A stretch of DNA of 64,000 bases, taken from NCBI GenBank assembly GCA_025174535.1, contig JALBUN010000012.1, forward strand, positions 496,001 to 560,000. The letters run 5' to 3'. The notes beneath the pieces are model-generated. The model did not search any database. It saw nothing but the letters and a program-made list of their open reading frames with translations, and was not told the DNA's origin. How positions within the stretch are numbered: position 1 is the stretch's first letter; every line of letters starts with the position of its first letter. This stretch comes from Cantharellus purpuraceus. Taxonomy: Eukaryota; Basidiomycota; Agaricomycetes; Cantharellales; Hydnaceae. Made by a program: the position numbers and the translations under genes. This document shows positions 16,198 through 26,827 of the stretch, one piece after another.

Positions 16198-16260
16198 GGT
16201 TATGGGCCCCGCGGCCTAAACCACCAACCACATCTAGTTAGTCCTCCCCCAACGATCCAA

Positions 16261-16998
16261 ATGACTGAACACACGAGCACCTACCGAATTGACCCTCTCC
16301 GAGGCACAGAGAATTACTCCGTATGGGAAATCAAGATGACCGACATCTTGACGGACCAGGGACTGTGAGAGTACGTTGAAAACGATCAGACCCCCACCGA
16401 GGAAACAGAACCATCATGGAAGAAGACCGGCAAGCACTGTCCACGATAAGGTTACGCATCGCTGACAAGATGCTAGTGTACATGTCCAGTGCAAAGTTGG
16501 CAAAGGAAGCCCGGGATACCCTAGCCAGCCTACTTGAGACCCAAGGACCTCTTGGCATTGTGCTAGCATGCTGGAAACCTTTTAGGGTGAAATGTGAGGA
16601 AGCCACACCCATTGAGGCACATTTGCACCATGTAAAGCCACCAGGAGGAGTTGCACAATCTTGGCCAAAAGATTGATGGTGCAGAGTTCTTGATCATTCT
16701 GCTCACCTCCCTTCCAGACAGCTGGAATAATTACATAGCATCAATTGATAGCTCAGCACTGATGCATGTGACCAAGCTAATTGCCTGAATACTTGAACAT
16801 GATTGTCACATCTGCATCCAAGATGAGGATGACACCTCATTAGTTGCCAAGAACAGGAAGAAGTTCAACCCATGTATTACCTGTTTCAACTGCAACAAAG
16901 GGGTCACTATGCTGCAGAATGCAGATCCAAAAATTCCAGTGACCAAGATGCCAATCCCAACAACAACAACCAGAGATGCTTGTTTGGAATGATGCTGT
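16261..16998 (+). pseudogene. Broken Ty1/Copia gag (UBN2-type gag polypeptide)
   Basis: The frame starts MTEHTSTYRIDPLRGTENYS at 16261, the typical YRIxxLxGxxNYxxW opening of copia gag. It is stopped by TGA at 16366, where the family usually has Trp, and continues in shifted frames (RLRIADKMLVYMSSA; LLTSLPDSWNNYIASIDSS). A CCHC zinc-knuckle remnant CFNCNK...GHYAAECRSK is split by a frameshift near 16900. The element stops at about 16998; no protease, integrase or reverse transcriptase follows. Confidence 0.8.
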
Positions 16999-17003
16999 TA
17001 TAC

Positions 17004-17040
17004 AATATTCTGATGTATACGAGATGCACATCAGAATATT
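17004..17040. repeat. 13-bp perfect inverted repeat at the Copia/Gypsy junction
   Basis: AATATTCTGATGT (17004-17016) and ACATCAGAATATT (17028-17040) form a stem with an 11-nt loop. It lies exactly where Copia similarity ends and before the Gypsy LTR. Confidence 0.7.
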
Positions 17041-17080
17041 AATAATGATCATAAAAATAGGGAGTTACAATCTGGATATC

Positions 17081-17383
17081 TGTGAGGGCGACGCTGATGA
17101 CGAGGCCACAACAACAAGATACTCAATAAGTGAGAGCCGATAAGAAATAATGCCAGCTGGTACAGCGGATATCCTCAGAGATCAAGCTGAGGGGATCACA
17201 CTGCACCAAGGCGAGTCTTTATACTAAATGATGGAGACGGATAGGAGAACCAAGATAGGGGAGGAAGGATAGGGGAAGTGATAGGGGCAATGAAATAGGG
17301 GAGACGCACCCTGACAGGCTGCGCTGATAGGGGTGTCAAGAGAAAATACTAAAAATAGAATATGACTTATTTGAACCCTGACA
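17081..17383 (-). mobile_element. 3' LTR of the minus-strand chromodomain Gypsy element (LTR-B)
   Basis: Read on the minus strand it begins TGTCAGGGTTCAAATAAG at 17383 and ends CACCCTCACA-like at 17081, 303 bp. It is preceded by a purine run (AAGAGGGAGG) typical of a polypurine tract. A second copy lies at 26160-26521 in the opposite orientation; it is longer by exactly one 59-bp internal tandem duplication. Confidence 0.75.
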
Positions 17384-17436
17384 TCACCTCCCTCTTAATG
17401 CATGTCGTCTCGATATGCACTATTGTCCCATCCATC

Positions 17437-17874
17437 TCAAGAGAGACACACCCTGAAGCACTCTGCAAGGTCCCTTCTCACTCTCTGCCAAAGTAGAGCC
17501 CATGACAAGTGTTGATGGTGACTCTTCTCTGCCTTGGGGTAAAGTGGGATGGTGAACTCTCCGGAGGATATGGGATCATTTGTGCTGAAAACTGCTCCAA
17601 GTATCATCTCCCCTCCCTCATAGGTGACTTTACCGGCAAGCCCTTGGAAGGCGTATGGTATGTCATAGTTGCCGATGAATAGAGGGTCCCCGATGTAGTA
17701 TGCCTGGCGTCTTGATGGATTATGATGCCAGAAGGGGAAATGAACTTGTGGAGGTGGAGATGGGAGGTTATAATCCTCTACAGCACGTGCAGTATCCCTT
17801 GAGTCAACTGACCAAGTGATTGATGGGTAGGAACGGAGTGAGCGTAGAGGGGTGGATTCAGACTGGTAAGGCAT
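17437..17874 (-). CDS. Extra ORF between pol and the 3' LTR of the Gypsy element (unknown, 145 aa)
   Basis: A complete frame with ATG (MPYQSESTPLRSLRSYPS) sits in the position where retroviral elements have env, downstream of pol and just upstream of the polypurine tract. No signal peptide or membrane segment is seen; it contains aromatic-rich stretches (FPFWHHNPSRRQAYYIGDP) and ends DLAECFRVCLS. No family recognised. It is unbroken while the pol next to it has several stops, which may be chance given its length. Confidence 0.5.
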   Translation of the reverse strand: MPYQSESTPLRSLRSYPSITWSVDSRDTARAVEDYNLPSPPPQVHFPFWHHNPSRRQAYYIGDPLFIGNYDIPYAFQGLAGKVTYEGGEMILGAVFSTNDPISSGEFTIPLYPKAEKSHHQHLSWALLWQRVRRDLAECFRVCLS

Positions 17875-20522
17875 GGTGGGTTGGGTAGTGAACGATGATG
17901 GTTTTACTGAGGAAGGGGAAGTGGATTCACTGGCTTATATACAGTTAGTGGAATTTCGGCATGGATGAATTTGGTGAGCGCTAAGCTTCACTGTGCCTAT
18001 TCTGCAGCTCTGAAATGTGTCCAATACCACGTGTTGGGTTCCTGCCAGCTGTCCAATCAAAGAGGACCTGTTTGGGAGGTTCTGTGAAGTTCTCAAAGCA
18101 TCTGAAGGGAAGAGCCGCATAGGTGGCTGCTGAAATATGCCTTGGGGCTTCAGGATTTTCCCGATGGAAGTCTGCAATGTGCCTTCTAGCCCCACTGGCA
18201 TCCTTAGCTGGGATCCAGAGGTCGTCAGCAGCTCCATAGCCCTTCCAACGCACCAGGTATTCCAGTCTTCCTCAGAAAACCCTGCTGTCAAGGATCTTTT
18301 CAACTTCATATTCCTGTACTCCATCTTGAATGACTGGAGGTGGTGGAGGAGATGACTGGCGTTCAGGGATGGGATCCTTTTCATAAGGATGGAGTAAGAC
18401 AACAGAGAACACTGGATGAGTGTGGCCAAAGATTGGGGGAAGTTGTAGGCCATAGGCATTTCATGAGACCACCTTATTAATCACATACGGTCCTAACCAT
18501 TTGTGATCAAGTTTCTTGGTTGGACGGGTGGTGGTGATATTTTGTGCATTGAGCCAGACCTTGTCACCAAGTTTGTATACTGGGGCTGCTTGCCGATGGG
18601 CATCATAGAATTGTGCCATATCATCTGCTGCCTTTTCCAGGGTGGAGCGAGCCTCAGTGGTGGCCATCTCCATACGCTCAGTGAATTCTTCCAGTGCTTC
18701 AAGTCGTGTCTCTCGGATTGGCTCTAGCCCAAGCCTTGGGTGTTGGCCTGTATCAAGCATGAAGGGGGTTGATTGCGTGGAGGAGTGGATGCAGTTGTTG
18801 TATGTGAATTCGGCAAGAGGAACCCACTCAATTTAGTCATCCTGGCGCTGATTGATGAAAAGCCTCAAGTATTGTTCAATTTCTTGATTGACCCTTTCTG
18901 TTTGACCATTGGTTTGTGGATGATATGCTGTGGATGCTGCAACCTTGATCCCCAAAAGCTTATTGAGCTCACGCATAAATTGAGAGACAAACTGGGTGCC
19001 GCAGTCACTGATGATCTCCTCAGGAAGGCCGTGGTGTTTCCACACATGGTCTCGGAAAAGTCATGCAACTCCTATGGAGTTGATGTCAGAGGTGGTAGGG
19101 ATAACATGTGCTCGTTTGGAAAGACAGTCCACAACGACAAGGAGTGCATCATAGCCATGGCTGATGGGTAGTTCTACAATAAGGTCAACAGACATCACTT
19201 GCCACCTCCGATCTGGGACACAATTAGGCAGGAGTTTACCCATAGGAGGAGCAGGGAAAGTTTTTGTCCGATTGCAGAGGTCACATCCCTTGATGTATTT
19301 GGCAATGTATCATCCATATCCAGGCCACCAGTATGCGGGATACAAGTTCTGTTGTTCTCCAGCGACCAGGGTGACCTGTAATGTGAGTATTGTGGTGTGC
19401 CCTTACAATGTCATGGCGCAATTTTGGGTCAAGAGGGACATATACCTTGCCACGATAGAGGACGAGTCCATTCTCCTCGGTCCATTCCTGTCCTCGTAAA
19501 TTCCGAGAGGGACCAAGTTCCTTAAGAGCCTTTACAACCTTTTCATCTCTGTTGGTGCAGTTCCACACATGTTCCAGGAATATGTCTCCTTCTCCTGTGA
19601 TCATTTGAGCTTCTGGCCCTGGATAGGTGGATGTCGCATCGATGTGGAACAGCTCAGGGCCAAGAAGAACCTGGTTCTGGTTATCTTCCTCCCCCCACTT
19701 ATGATCTACATGTCGTGAGAGGGCATCAGGTTTGGCTGAATGTCGTCCAGGATGGTGGATCAGTTCAAAGTCAAAACAAGAAAGGTATAGTGACCAGCGA
19801 GCTTGTCGACGATTGAGATTCTGAGCTGTATGGAAATATGTGAGGTTTTGATGGTTGTTAAGGATTTCAATCTTGTATTTGGTCCCTTCCAAGATGTGGT
19901 GCCATTCTTCTAGTCCACAGATGACTGAGAGAAATTCCTTATCATGGATGGCATAGTTGCGCTCTGCATCTGAAAGGCTCTTGGATACAAAACCTACCAG
20001 CCTCCATTTCTCATTGTCACAGAGTTGAGATAGAACAGCACCTGTTGCATATGCTGAAGCATCTGTCTCTAGTCGAAAATGCTTGGTTTGATCTGAGAGG
20101 ACAAGGATTGGAGTTGACGTGACAAGCTGCTTGAGTTTATCAAAGGCTTCTTGTTCTGGGCCATCAGGTATCCAGGACCACTGTGTATCTGCCTTTGTTA
20201 ACCGATTCAGAGGCTTTGTGATATGTGAGAAGTCCTCAATGAAGCGACGATAGAAATTGATGAAACCCAGGAAGGATTTGACTTCTGTCACATTGCATGG
20301 TGTGGGCCAGTCTCTGACTCCAGCCACCTTAACTGGGTCCATAGCTACCTGTCCCTGTGAGAGAATCAATCCAAGATAATCTACCTTCTGTTGCGAGAAA
20401 AGGCATTTCTCTGGTTTGAGGTACAGGTGGTTGGCCCAAAGAATTTCAAGGACAGATTGCACGATTGTGTGGTGTTGTTCTAGGGATTCAGTGAAAATGA
20501 GGATGTCGTCCATGAACACTAC

Positions 20523-22025
20523 TGTATGGGAACTGGTTTTCCCTTAAAAAGATCTTGTTTAAAGTCCCAAAACTGTACAATTCCGCTTGATGGCCTTAAA
20601 ATATCAGCATATATCTGCTGCTTTCTCTTGATTCAGGGCCATTCAAATATTCTCTATTTTTTCATATTTTTTTTGGGAATTTTCCATGCAGAAATGAGTC
20701 TACAAACTTATTGTTCTGCTGGGCGAAGTTTTGGGACCCACATGGACCCACAAACCTTCGCAGATGTCAGCAGCCTCAAAGTCAGCCGGAGTCACCCGGA
20801 CAACTGACTCATTTTCGATCACATGACTCATTACAATCTCCGACTCAATCTGGTCACCACTGCCAGTAAATCCTCAATATCTTCCCAACCACTGCATCTC
20901 CTGACTCCATTTTCGGTGGAGAGTTCAATAGAAGCCATGCCTACCCATAGCTGTGCTAATCAGCCTGGGAAACGAAGTATTGACCGAGTTATTTGAGTAA
21001 TGGTGACTCATGCAATGACTCCTGCCATGACTCATGCTATGACTCCTTCCATGACTCATACCATGACTCCTGCCATGACTCATGCTATGACTCCTTCCAT
21101 GACTCATACCATGACTCCTGTGATTACTCATACTATGACTCCTGCTCTGAGTCACACTATGACTCCATCCATGACTCATGCCATGAGTCAGAGCAAATCC
21201 AAGCAGCTCATTGGCTAGAAAACTTCCACCCCCTTCTCACATATTCCACTAGCTTCCAGTAGTTTCCATCTATTAATAGGTAGAAGTTTCCAGTAGTATT
21301 AGTCAGCTCCTGTAAATACAATATAAAAGGAGCCCATTCTGCCTCTGAAATAAATAACCATTTCTACCCCATCATTTGCACATCAGTGTGACTAGAGTGA
21401 CATACAGTGTCATCCTCTATATCTCAGTAACTGTTGATTGTCCAGTTCAAGGGTCGCTTACAGTTGTGTAACTGTATTCGATTGCACTCGAAGTAGTGAT
21501 TGTCCTGCTTTGGGCGTGAGTGTAGTATCTACCTCGCGTGACTACGAATCTACAGGGTGAGATTGTCTGTCGATAGTCCTGCCATTAGTGCTCTTGTTTA
21601 AGTTACTAGTGTGTACTGCCTTTGCAGAGCATTAGAATCTTGAACTCGTGTGAAGCAGTTGCTAGACTACTTCACACATTGCTGTTACCCGCTTCAGAGT
21701 GTCACTGGTTGGATGGTTGGATTCATCCACCTACTTCCTCTAGCCTCTAAGTGCATTCCCCTCTTTTTGGAATATCTGGACCCCTAAGCGTCTGTGAACT
21801 CTAGACTCTGGAAGTCTTATTCATTCCCTACTGCTAAGAAACGTATTACCTTCCTGCGTATCGTCTGCATTGACCATTACAATGGATTGTAACCAAAGTA
21901 CAAACGTTAAATTGTTTCTGGAGTTGTGCTGCAGTAGGATTTGATATTCTTCTCAGCTGTTCATTCACGGAATTGTGGTGATTTAGAGTTTGCCCTAACA
22001 CCATAATTTTGCGGGTTCCAAAACA
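20523..22025 (+). mobile_element. 1.5-kb solo LTR (LTR-A copy 1) inserted in the Gypsy RT
   Basis: Begins TGTATGGGAA, ends GGTTCCAAAACA, and is flanked by the 5-bp direct repeat ACTAC (20518-20522 and 22026-22030). It splits the RT coding sequence just before the VFMDD box; removing it and one ACTAC restores the frame across that junction. A TATA-like AATATAAAAGG is at about 21322, followed by a leader conserved with copy 2 at 24119-25549. There is no coding frame. The size is long for an LTR but the TG...CA ends, TATA and target duplication support it. Confidence 0.82.
21004..21190 (+). repeat. 24-bp-periodic array of TGACTCA (AP-1/Gcn4-type) sites in the U3 of LTR-A copy 1
   Basis: TGACTCA or its complement TGAGTCA occurs at 21004, 21028, 21052, 21076, 21100, 21148 and 21172, with a degenerate TTACTCA at 21124, i.e. 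exactly every 24 bp. One more lies at 21184 and two outliers at 20805 and 20824. TGACTCC half-sites fall midway between most of them. The array lies about 130-320 bp upstream of the LTR's TATA. Copy 2 lacks it. Both strands are open in several frames only because the repeat has no stop codon. Confidence 0.85.
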
Positions 22026-23126
22026 ACTACCATAGTGCCATCATCAATGAGCTCCTTGAAAATGCCATTCATCATCGTCTGAAAGGTTGCTGGGCTGTTT
22101 GTGAGACCAAAGAACATGACCAGGGGTTCAAATAGACCACGATTGGTTCGAAAGGCTGCCTTACACTCATCGCCCTCTTTAATACGCACATTGTTATATC
22201 CCCATTGGATGTCAAGCTTGGTAAAGTACTTGGCATTGGCTGCAGCAATTTTATTCATGATGTCTGGTACCAGGGGTAGTGGGTAGGCATTCTTGATTGT
22301 GATATCATTCAGCTTGCGGTAGTCTTGCACAAAACGAAGATTACCGTCCTTCTTCTTCACAAAAAAGACAGGGGATGCCATGGGTGACTTGGAAGGACAT
22401 ATATGATGATTCCGTAGGTTCTCCTCAAGGAATGCATCCAACTCCTTCTGCTCATTTGGGGACATTGGATAGACCTTTGTGCTGAAGGGTTGCGCTCCTG
22501 GAGTGAGTTCAATAGCGTGGTCCCACAGTTTTTGAGGTGGAAGTTGGTCAAAGGACTCCTTTGCAAAAACATCCTTAAATCCCCAGTACGCCTTTGGGAC
22601 AATCTCCTCAAAGGTTTTGACTGGAGTAGATTCTGCAGCCTTCTGTGCGAGCTGTTGAGAAACTGTTGAACCAGCATAGATATTCTCCAAGTCTTCTTCT
22701 ACAAAGATAACAAATGTTCGGTCTCCCTCGTATTGGGGTTGTCTGTGTGAGTTCTTGCCATTTGAAGGAGTTGTACCCTCTTTGTGTTCTGGTACTTCTC
22801 CACATGAATCAGGGCAGCGAGTCATCTGTACCTTTCCTGTACACCAGTCTACCTCTGGGTTGTGCTTCACAAGCCAGGTGTGCCCAACAATTATGCCAAA
22901 GGTTCCCAGGCTTGTGACTGAAAATGTGGCACGTTCAGTATGGGTCCCATATGTGCAGATGAGATCGACTTCTTCCTTGATTGAACCTGCTTCATTTGGG
23001 GTCCCATCAATGTTATAAACAGGTATGGCACGTGGTAGAGGGCGTGTTTGAAGTTTCTCTGCTTTGACATATTCTGCATCAATGAACATTCCTGTAGCAC
23101 CACTATCGAGGAGTGCATCCACAGCT

Positions 23127-23653
23127 TGTTATGACTATATTCATTAATGCCCAGATCCCCGTCCGATCCCCTCAGATCCCCACGCACATGAAATCTATAC
23201 TCCATTTGGAAACTGCCACGTCTCCATTTACCTGTCTGATTGTCACCGCCGATTCCACCCATCCATCTCCGGTTCCAATTGATGCATCAGCATCACCATA
23301 GGAACCCGGACATCCGTCCCCGTCGGACTCGGACATACTCACATAAGGCCATCAGCCTTGGAGACCCATCACCGGAGTAATTATTATTAGATTTCAAATA
23401 TGTATTTAAGTTGCCCGACTGGGGACTTCATTCCCCAGTTTGAATATCGAATCACGCCTAGCTCCTAAGTCTGATCCTAACTCCCTAAGTCGTACTCCAT
23501 CTCTGAAGTCTCAGACACCGGTATTAGTGAGGGCGCAGCACATAAGCTGAAGCCAAGTCCATTCCAACCCCCACGACATACTCCGACTCCGACCTGACCT
23601 CTGACCCGACCTCCGACCCAATCTCTGACCCCAATCGGACCTAGTGCATAACA
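23127..23653 (+). repeat. LTR-C, left copy (527 bp)
   Basis: TGTTATGAC...GTGCATAACA. Contains the palindrome CTGGGGACTTCATTCCCCAG at about 23420. Matches 26828-27355 along its whole length with scattered substitutions. Confidence 0.8.
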
Positions 23654-23685
23654 GTATATTTGAACTGCCATACTCACTCCTACCA

Positions 23686-24118
23686 ATGCCACAATCCACC
23701 GCCAATTCTGAACGCGCCCGAATCGTCGAGGTACCCGCCCCCAGCATCGACACCATCCCCGAGGTCGTCAAAGAACCGACGGACCACATAGAGGCCGTCA
23801 ATGAAGAAGACGACACCCCGCCCTCTCCAAATCTGGCGCAAGCCATCTCCCTGCTCACTAGCAGCATCCGTAACCCACAAGCCCCTAAGTCCTGGACCAA
23901 GGTCCGAGAACCCAACCCATTCGATGGCTCCAATCCATGCAAGCTCCAGCCATTCTTGGTGCAATGCCGGTTGAATTTCCGCGATCGCCCCGACGCATTC
24001 ACATCCGATCGGGCGAAGGTTACCTTCGCCATGTCCTATCTCAAGGGCACCGCACTGGACTACTTTGAGCCAGCGCTCATGGACGACTCCGATGACCCGA
24101 TATGGTCAGAGGACTACT
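23686..24118 (+). pseudogene. Truncated Gypsy gag (Retrotrans_gag)
   Basis: The frame starts MPQSTANSERARIVEVPAPS shortly after LTR-C and runs into the retroviral-capsid-like core (REPNPFDGSNPCKLQPFLVQ, KVTFAMSYLKGTALDYFEPA) before being cut at 24118 by LTR-A copy 2. No continuation is found beyond 25549, so the rest was deleted. Orientation matches LTR-C. Confidence 0.75.
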
Positions 24119-25549
24119 TGTATGGGAACCACCTTTTCCCTATCAAATTCCATTTATGCAGCACCAATGTGCTATTCTTTGCTTTTCCATTCCTAAATAT
24201 CAGCATATATTTGATGCTTGTACCTGGAATGGACTTATTCAAATATTCTCTATTTTTCCATATTTTTTCGGGAATATTCCATGCAGAACTCAGCTCAGAA
24301 TCATTTATTTCTGCTGTGCTACAGTTGTGGACCCATAGGCGCCCACAAACCTTCACACAGCCGGCTCTCCCCTTTTGGACCAGGCATTTGGCCTGAATTC
24401 AAGCTCAGATGTCTCTGATCAATAAATATTCTGTAACTTAACAACCACAGCCTCTCAGGGCACTATTTTCCATGCAGATCATCACCTGAGATCTGGCTAT
24501 CCATGGCTGTCCAAACCAGTGCAGAAAACAGGGTGGACACCCTTCTTTTGCCTGATCAGTGCCTAGCTCAGGGATCAGATCAGCTGATGGGTGATCAAAT
24601 CAGGTGATTGCCTTGGAATATTCTACCCCTTTCCATAACATTCTAGCTGTTTCCCTCTATTATTAGATAGAACTTTCCAGAACCATTATTCAGCTCCTGA
24701 TCAGTGTTAGTGCTGTGATCAGATCCTGTGATTGGCTTGGAATATTCTACCCCTTTCTTCCACCTTCCACAACCTTCCAGTAGTTTCCATCTATTAATAG
24801 GTAGAATATTCCAGAACCATTAGTCAGCCCCTGTAAATACAATATATAAGGAGGCCATTCTGCCTCTGAAAGAATAACATATCATCATATTCTACCCATC
24901 TTCTGCACACCAGTGTGACTAGAGTGACATACAGTGTCATCCTCTATCTCAGTAACTGTTGATTACCAGTTCAAGGATCTTTTACAGTTGTGTAACTGTA
25001 CTTGATTGCACTCGAAGTAGTGATATTCCTGCTTTGGGCGTGAGTGTAGTATCTGCCTCACATGACTACGAATCTACAGGGTGAGATTGTCTGTCGATAG
25101 TCCTGCCATTAGTGCTCTTGTTTAAGTAACTAGTGTGTACTGCCTTTGCAGAGCATTAGAAGCTTGAACTCGTGTGAAGCAGTTGCTAGACTACTTCACA
25201 CATTGCTGTTACCCGCTTCTGAGTGCCACTGGTTGGACGGTTGGATTCATCCACCTACTTCCTTTAGCCTCTAAGTGCATTCCCATCTTTTCAGAATATC
25301 TGGACCCCTAAGCGTCCGTGAACTCTAGACTCTGGAAGTCTTATTCATTTCTTGCTGCTAAGAAACGTATTACCTTTCTGCGTATAGTCTGCATTGACCA
25401 ATACAACGGATTGTAACCAAAGTACAAACGTTAAATTGTTTCTGGAGTTGTGCTGCAGTAGGATTTGATATTCTTCTCAGCTGTTCATTCACGGAATTGT
25501 GGTGATTTAGAGTTTGCCTTAACACCATAATTTTGCGGGTTCCAAAACA
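24119..25549 (+). mobile_element. LTR-A copy 2 (about 1.43 kb)
   Basis: Same ends as copy 1 (TGTATGGGAA ... GGTTCCAAAACA), TATA (AATATATAAGG, about 24840) and leader, closely similar from about 24760 on. The flanks CTACT and GGTAG do not match, so no target duplication remains. Its U3 lacks the TGACTCA array and instead carries many TGATCA/GATCAG motifs at 24465-24730. It interrupts the LTR-C gag. Confidence 0.75.
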
Positions 25550-26159
25550 GGTAGGAGCAGCACTGGGTAACAGGAAAGTGGGATAGTGCTCTGTGGTTGG
25601 ATGAGGATGGGAGCAAAAGGTCGGACCAGATGGCTGATCATGCTCTGTGACTGGATGACAATGGATAGCCCAGTTGGGAGGTATGCGAAAGCTGGTTTCA
25701 GGAGAAGCGACCTCTCAGTGGCAGAGGGAAATCTGATCATTGAACCAAGGTGCTTTACCTCAGTGTAGAGATGATGGATTGTGATGTAGAGCGTAGAGCG
25801 TAGACTTAGAGCATGGATTTTGACTTTAGAGCGTTGGCTGAAAACTTGTTGATTTTTTCCAAAGGTGAAAACTAGCGCCCTTTTATATACAAATCCCCAG
25901 GGCACAACGACACAATATGAGGAGCAAATGATGCGATATGATGCAAGAAATGCTGATCAAGCCAGCTGACAAAGCGTGTGAAGTTGAACTACTAATGGGG
26001 AAATCATGGAGAAATGAAGTGACAGATAGGGGTAATCTTTGTAAGAATAGGGGGTGATGAGTAATAAAAGAACCAAAAATAGAACAAGGATGAGTAAGTC
26101 ATGTATGAATGAATTAAAAGATGAAACAGGGGTGAGTCATATAAAAGAACAATAGAAAC
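25550..26159. other. Unidentified segment inside the LTR-C pair
   Basis: No coding content recognised. On the minus strand a TATA-like TTTGTATATAAAAGGG occurs at about 25885, followed by a CT-rich stretch with repeated ACGCTCTA motifs, so this may be part of another LTR read leftward. Ends not defined. Confidence 0.35.
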
Positions 26160-26521
26160 TGTCAGGGTTCAAATAAGTCATATTCTATTTTTAGTATTTT
26201 CTCTTGACACCCCTATCAGCGCAGCCTGTCAGGGTGCGTCTCCCCTATTTCATTGCCCCTATCACTTCCCCTATCTTTCCTCCCCTATCTTGGTTCTCCT
26301 ATCCGTCTCCATCATTTAGTATAAAGACTCGCCTTGGTGCAGTGTGATCCCCTCAGCTTGATCTCTGAGGATATCCGCTGTACCAGGTAAGTCCCATGTA
26401 TTTATCAGAAACAGCTGTATAGACTGAGGATATCCGCTGTACCAGCTGGCATTATTTCTTATCGGCTCTCACTTATTGAGTATCTTGTTGTTGTGGCCTC
26501 GTCATCAGCGTCACCCTCACA
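26160..26521 (+). mobile_element. LTR-B second copy, inverted relative to the Gypsy pol
   Basis: Begins TGTCAGGGTTCAAATAAG and ends CACCCTCACA; it matches 17081-17383 on the opposite strand. It differs by a 59-bp tandem duplication in which GAGGATATCCGCTGTACCAG appears twice (about 26367 and 26426). No 5-bp direct repeat flanks it. Confidence 0.75.
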
Positions 26522-26544
26522 GCCTCCTCCTCCTCCTTCTGTCT

Positions 26545-26712
26545 TCATTCCGCCTCCTCCTCCTCCTTCCATTTCCGTTCTGCTTCCTCCTCCTCTTTCC
26601 ATTTCCGCTCCTCTTCCTCTTCCTTCCGTCGGGCCAAGAGCAACTGCTCCAGCTCGGCCACGCTCATGCTTGCCAAAGGGTTTGACATCGTTGAGGATAA
26701 GACCTCAATCAT
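26545..26712 (-). pseudogene. Remnant coiled-coil ORF, probably retroelement-derived
   Basis: A 55-codon frame starts MIEVLSSTMSNPLASMSVAE and becomes a highly charged Arg/Lys/Glu coil (RKWKEEEEAE repeats); it stops at 26545 and continues charged for about 10 codons before meeting the end of LTR-B. Such MSVAELE-type coils occur at the start of some fungal retroelement or plasmid-like ORFs, but the family is not certain. On the plus strand the same DNA reads as a proline-rich frame, which I take as a shadow. Confidence 0.4.
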
Positions 26713-26827
26713 GCCCCTCCTTTTATATGTCTCCAGACCCCCAGCATAACTCCGACCGCACCCAATCGTCTCACCTATTCAATCCACAGACATGAGGCCT
26801 CAGGGGCTCGGCCTTAAATGGAGAGAT

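Larger units (their letters stand above)
17981..23122 (-). pseudogene. Degenerate Ty3/Gypsy chromovirus pol (protease-RT-RNase H-integrase-chromodomain)
   Basis: Read from 23122 downward: aspartic protease ALLDSGATGMFIDAEYV; reverse transcriptase (MASPVFFVKKKDGNLRFVQD, LDIQWGYNNVRIKEGD, FGLTNSPATFQ) to 22031; then, after a 1.5-kb insertion, the catalytic box VFMDDILIF from 20519 and RNase H (LETDASAYATGAVLSQL); integrase zinc finger HHNTHITGHPGRWR; integrase core pieces (SVDLIVELPISHGYDALLVV, QTNGQTERVNQEIEQYLR); and a chromodomain WKGYGAADDLWIPAKD at about 18250. Stops or frameshifts occur near 19280, 19061, 18833, 18461 and 18290. The 5' end lacks gag because of the adjoining LTR-C element. 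The element is dead. Confidence 0.88.

Noticed and set aside
20993..21262. Open frames on both strands of Asp/Ser/His/Cys or Met/Thr repeats
   Set aside because: They are translations of the 24-bp TGACTCA repeat, which lacks stops in several frames; the sequence is an LTR U3, not a gene.
25519..25905. 128-aa minus-strand frame
   Set aside because: Its end lies in LTR-A and its start spans a TATA-like promoter (TATATAAAAGGG), so it is more likely LTR DNA than a gene.
26493..26795. 100-aa proline-rich plus-strand frame
   Set aside because: Complement of a Glu/Lys coiled-coil remnant and LTR end; no family, and composition is explained by the opposite strand.
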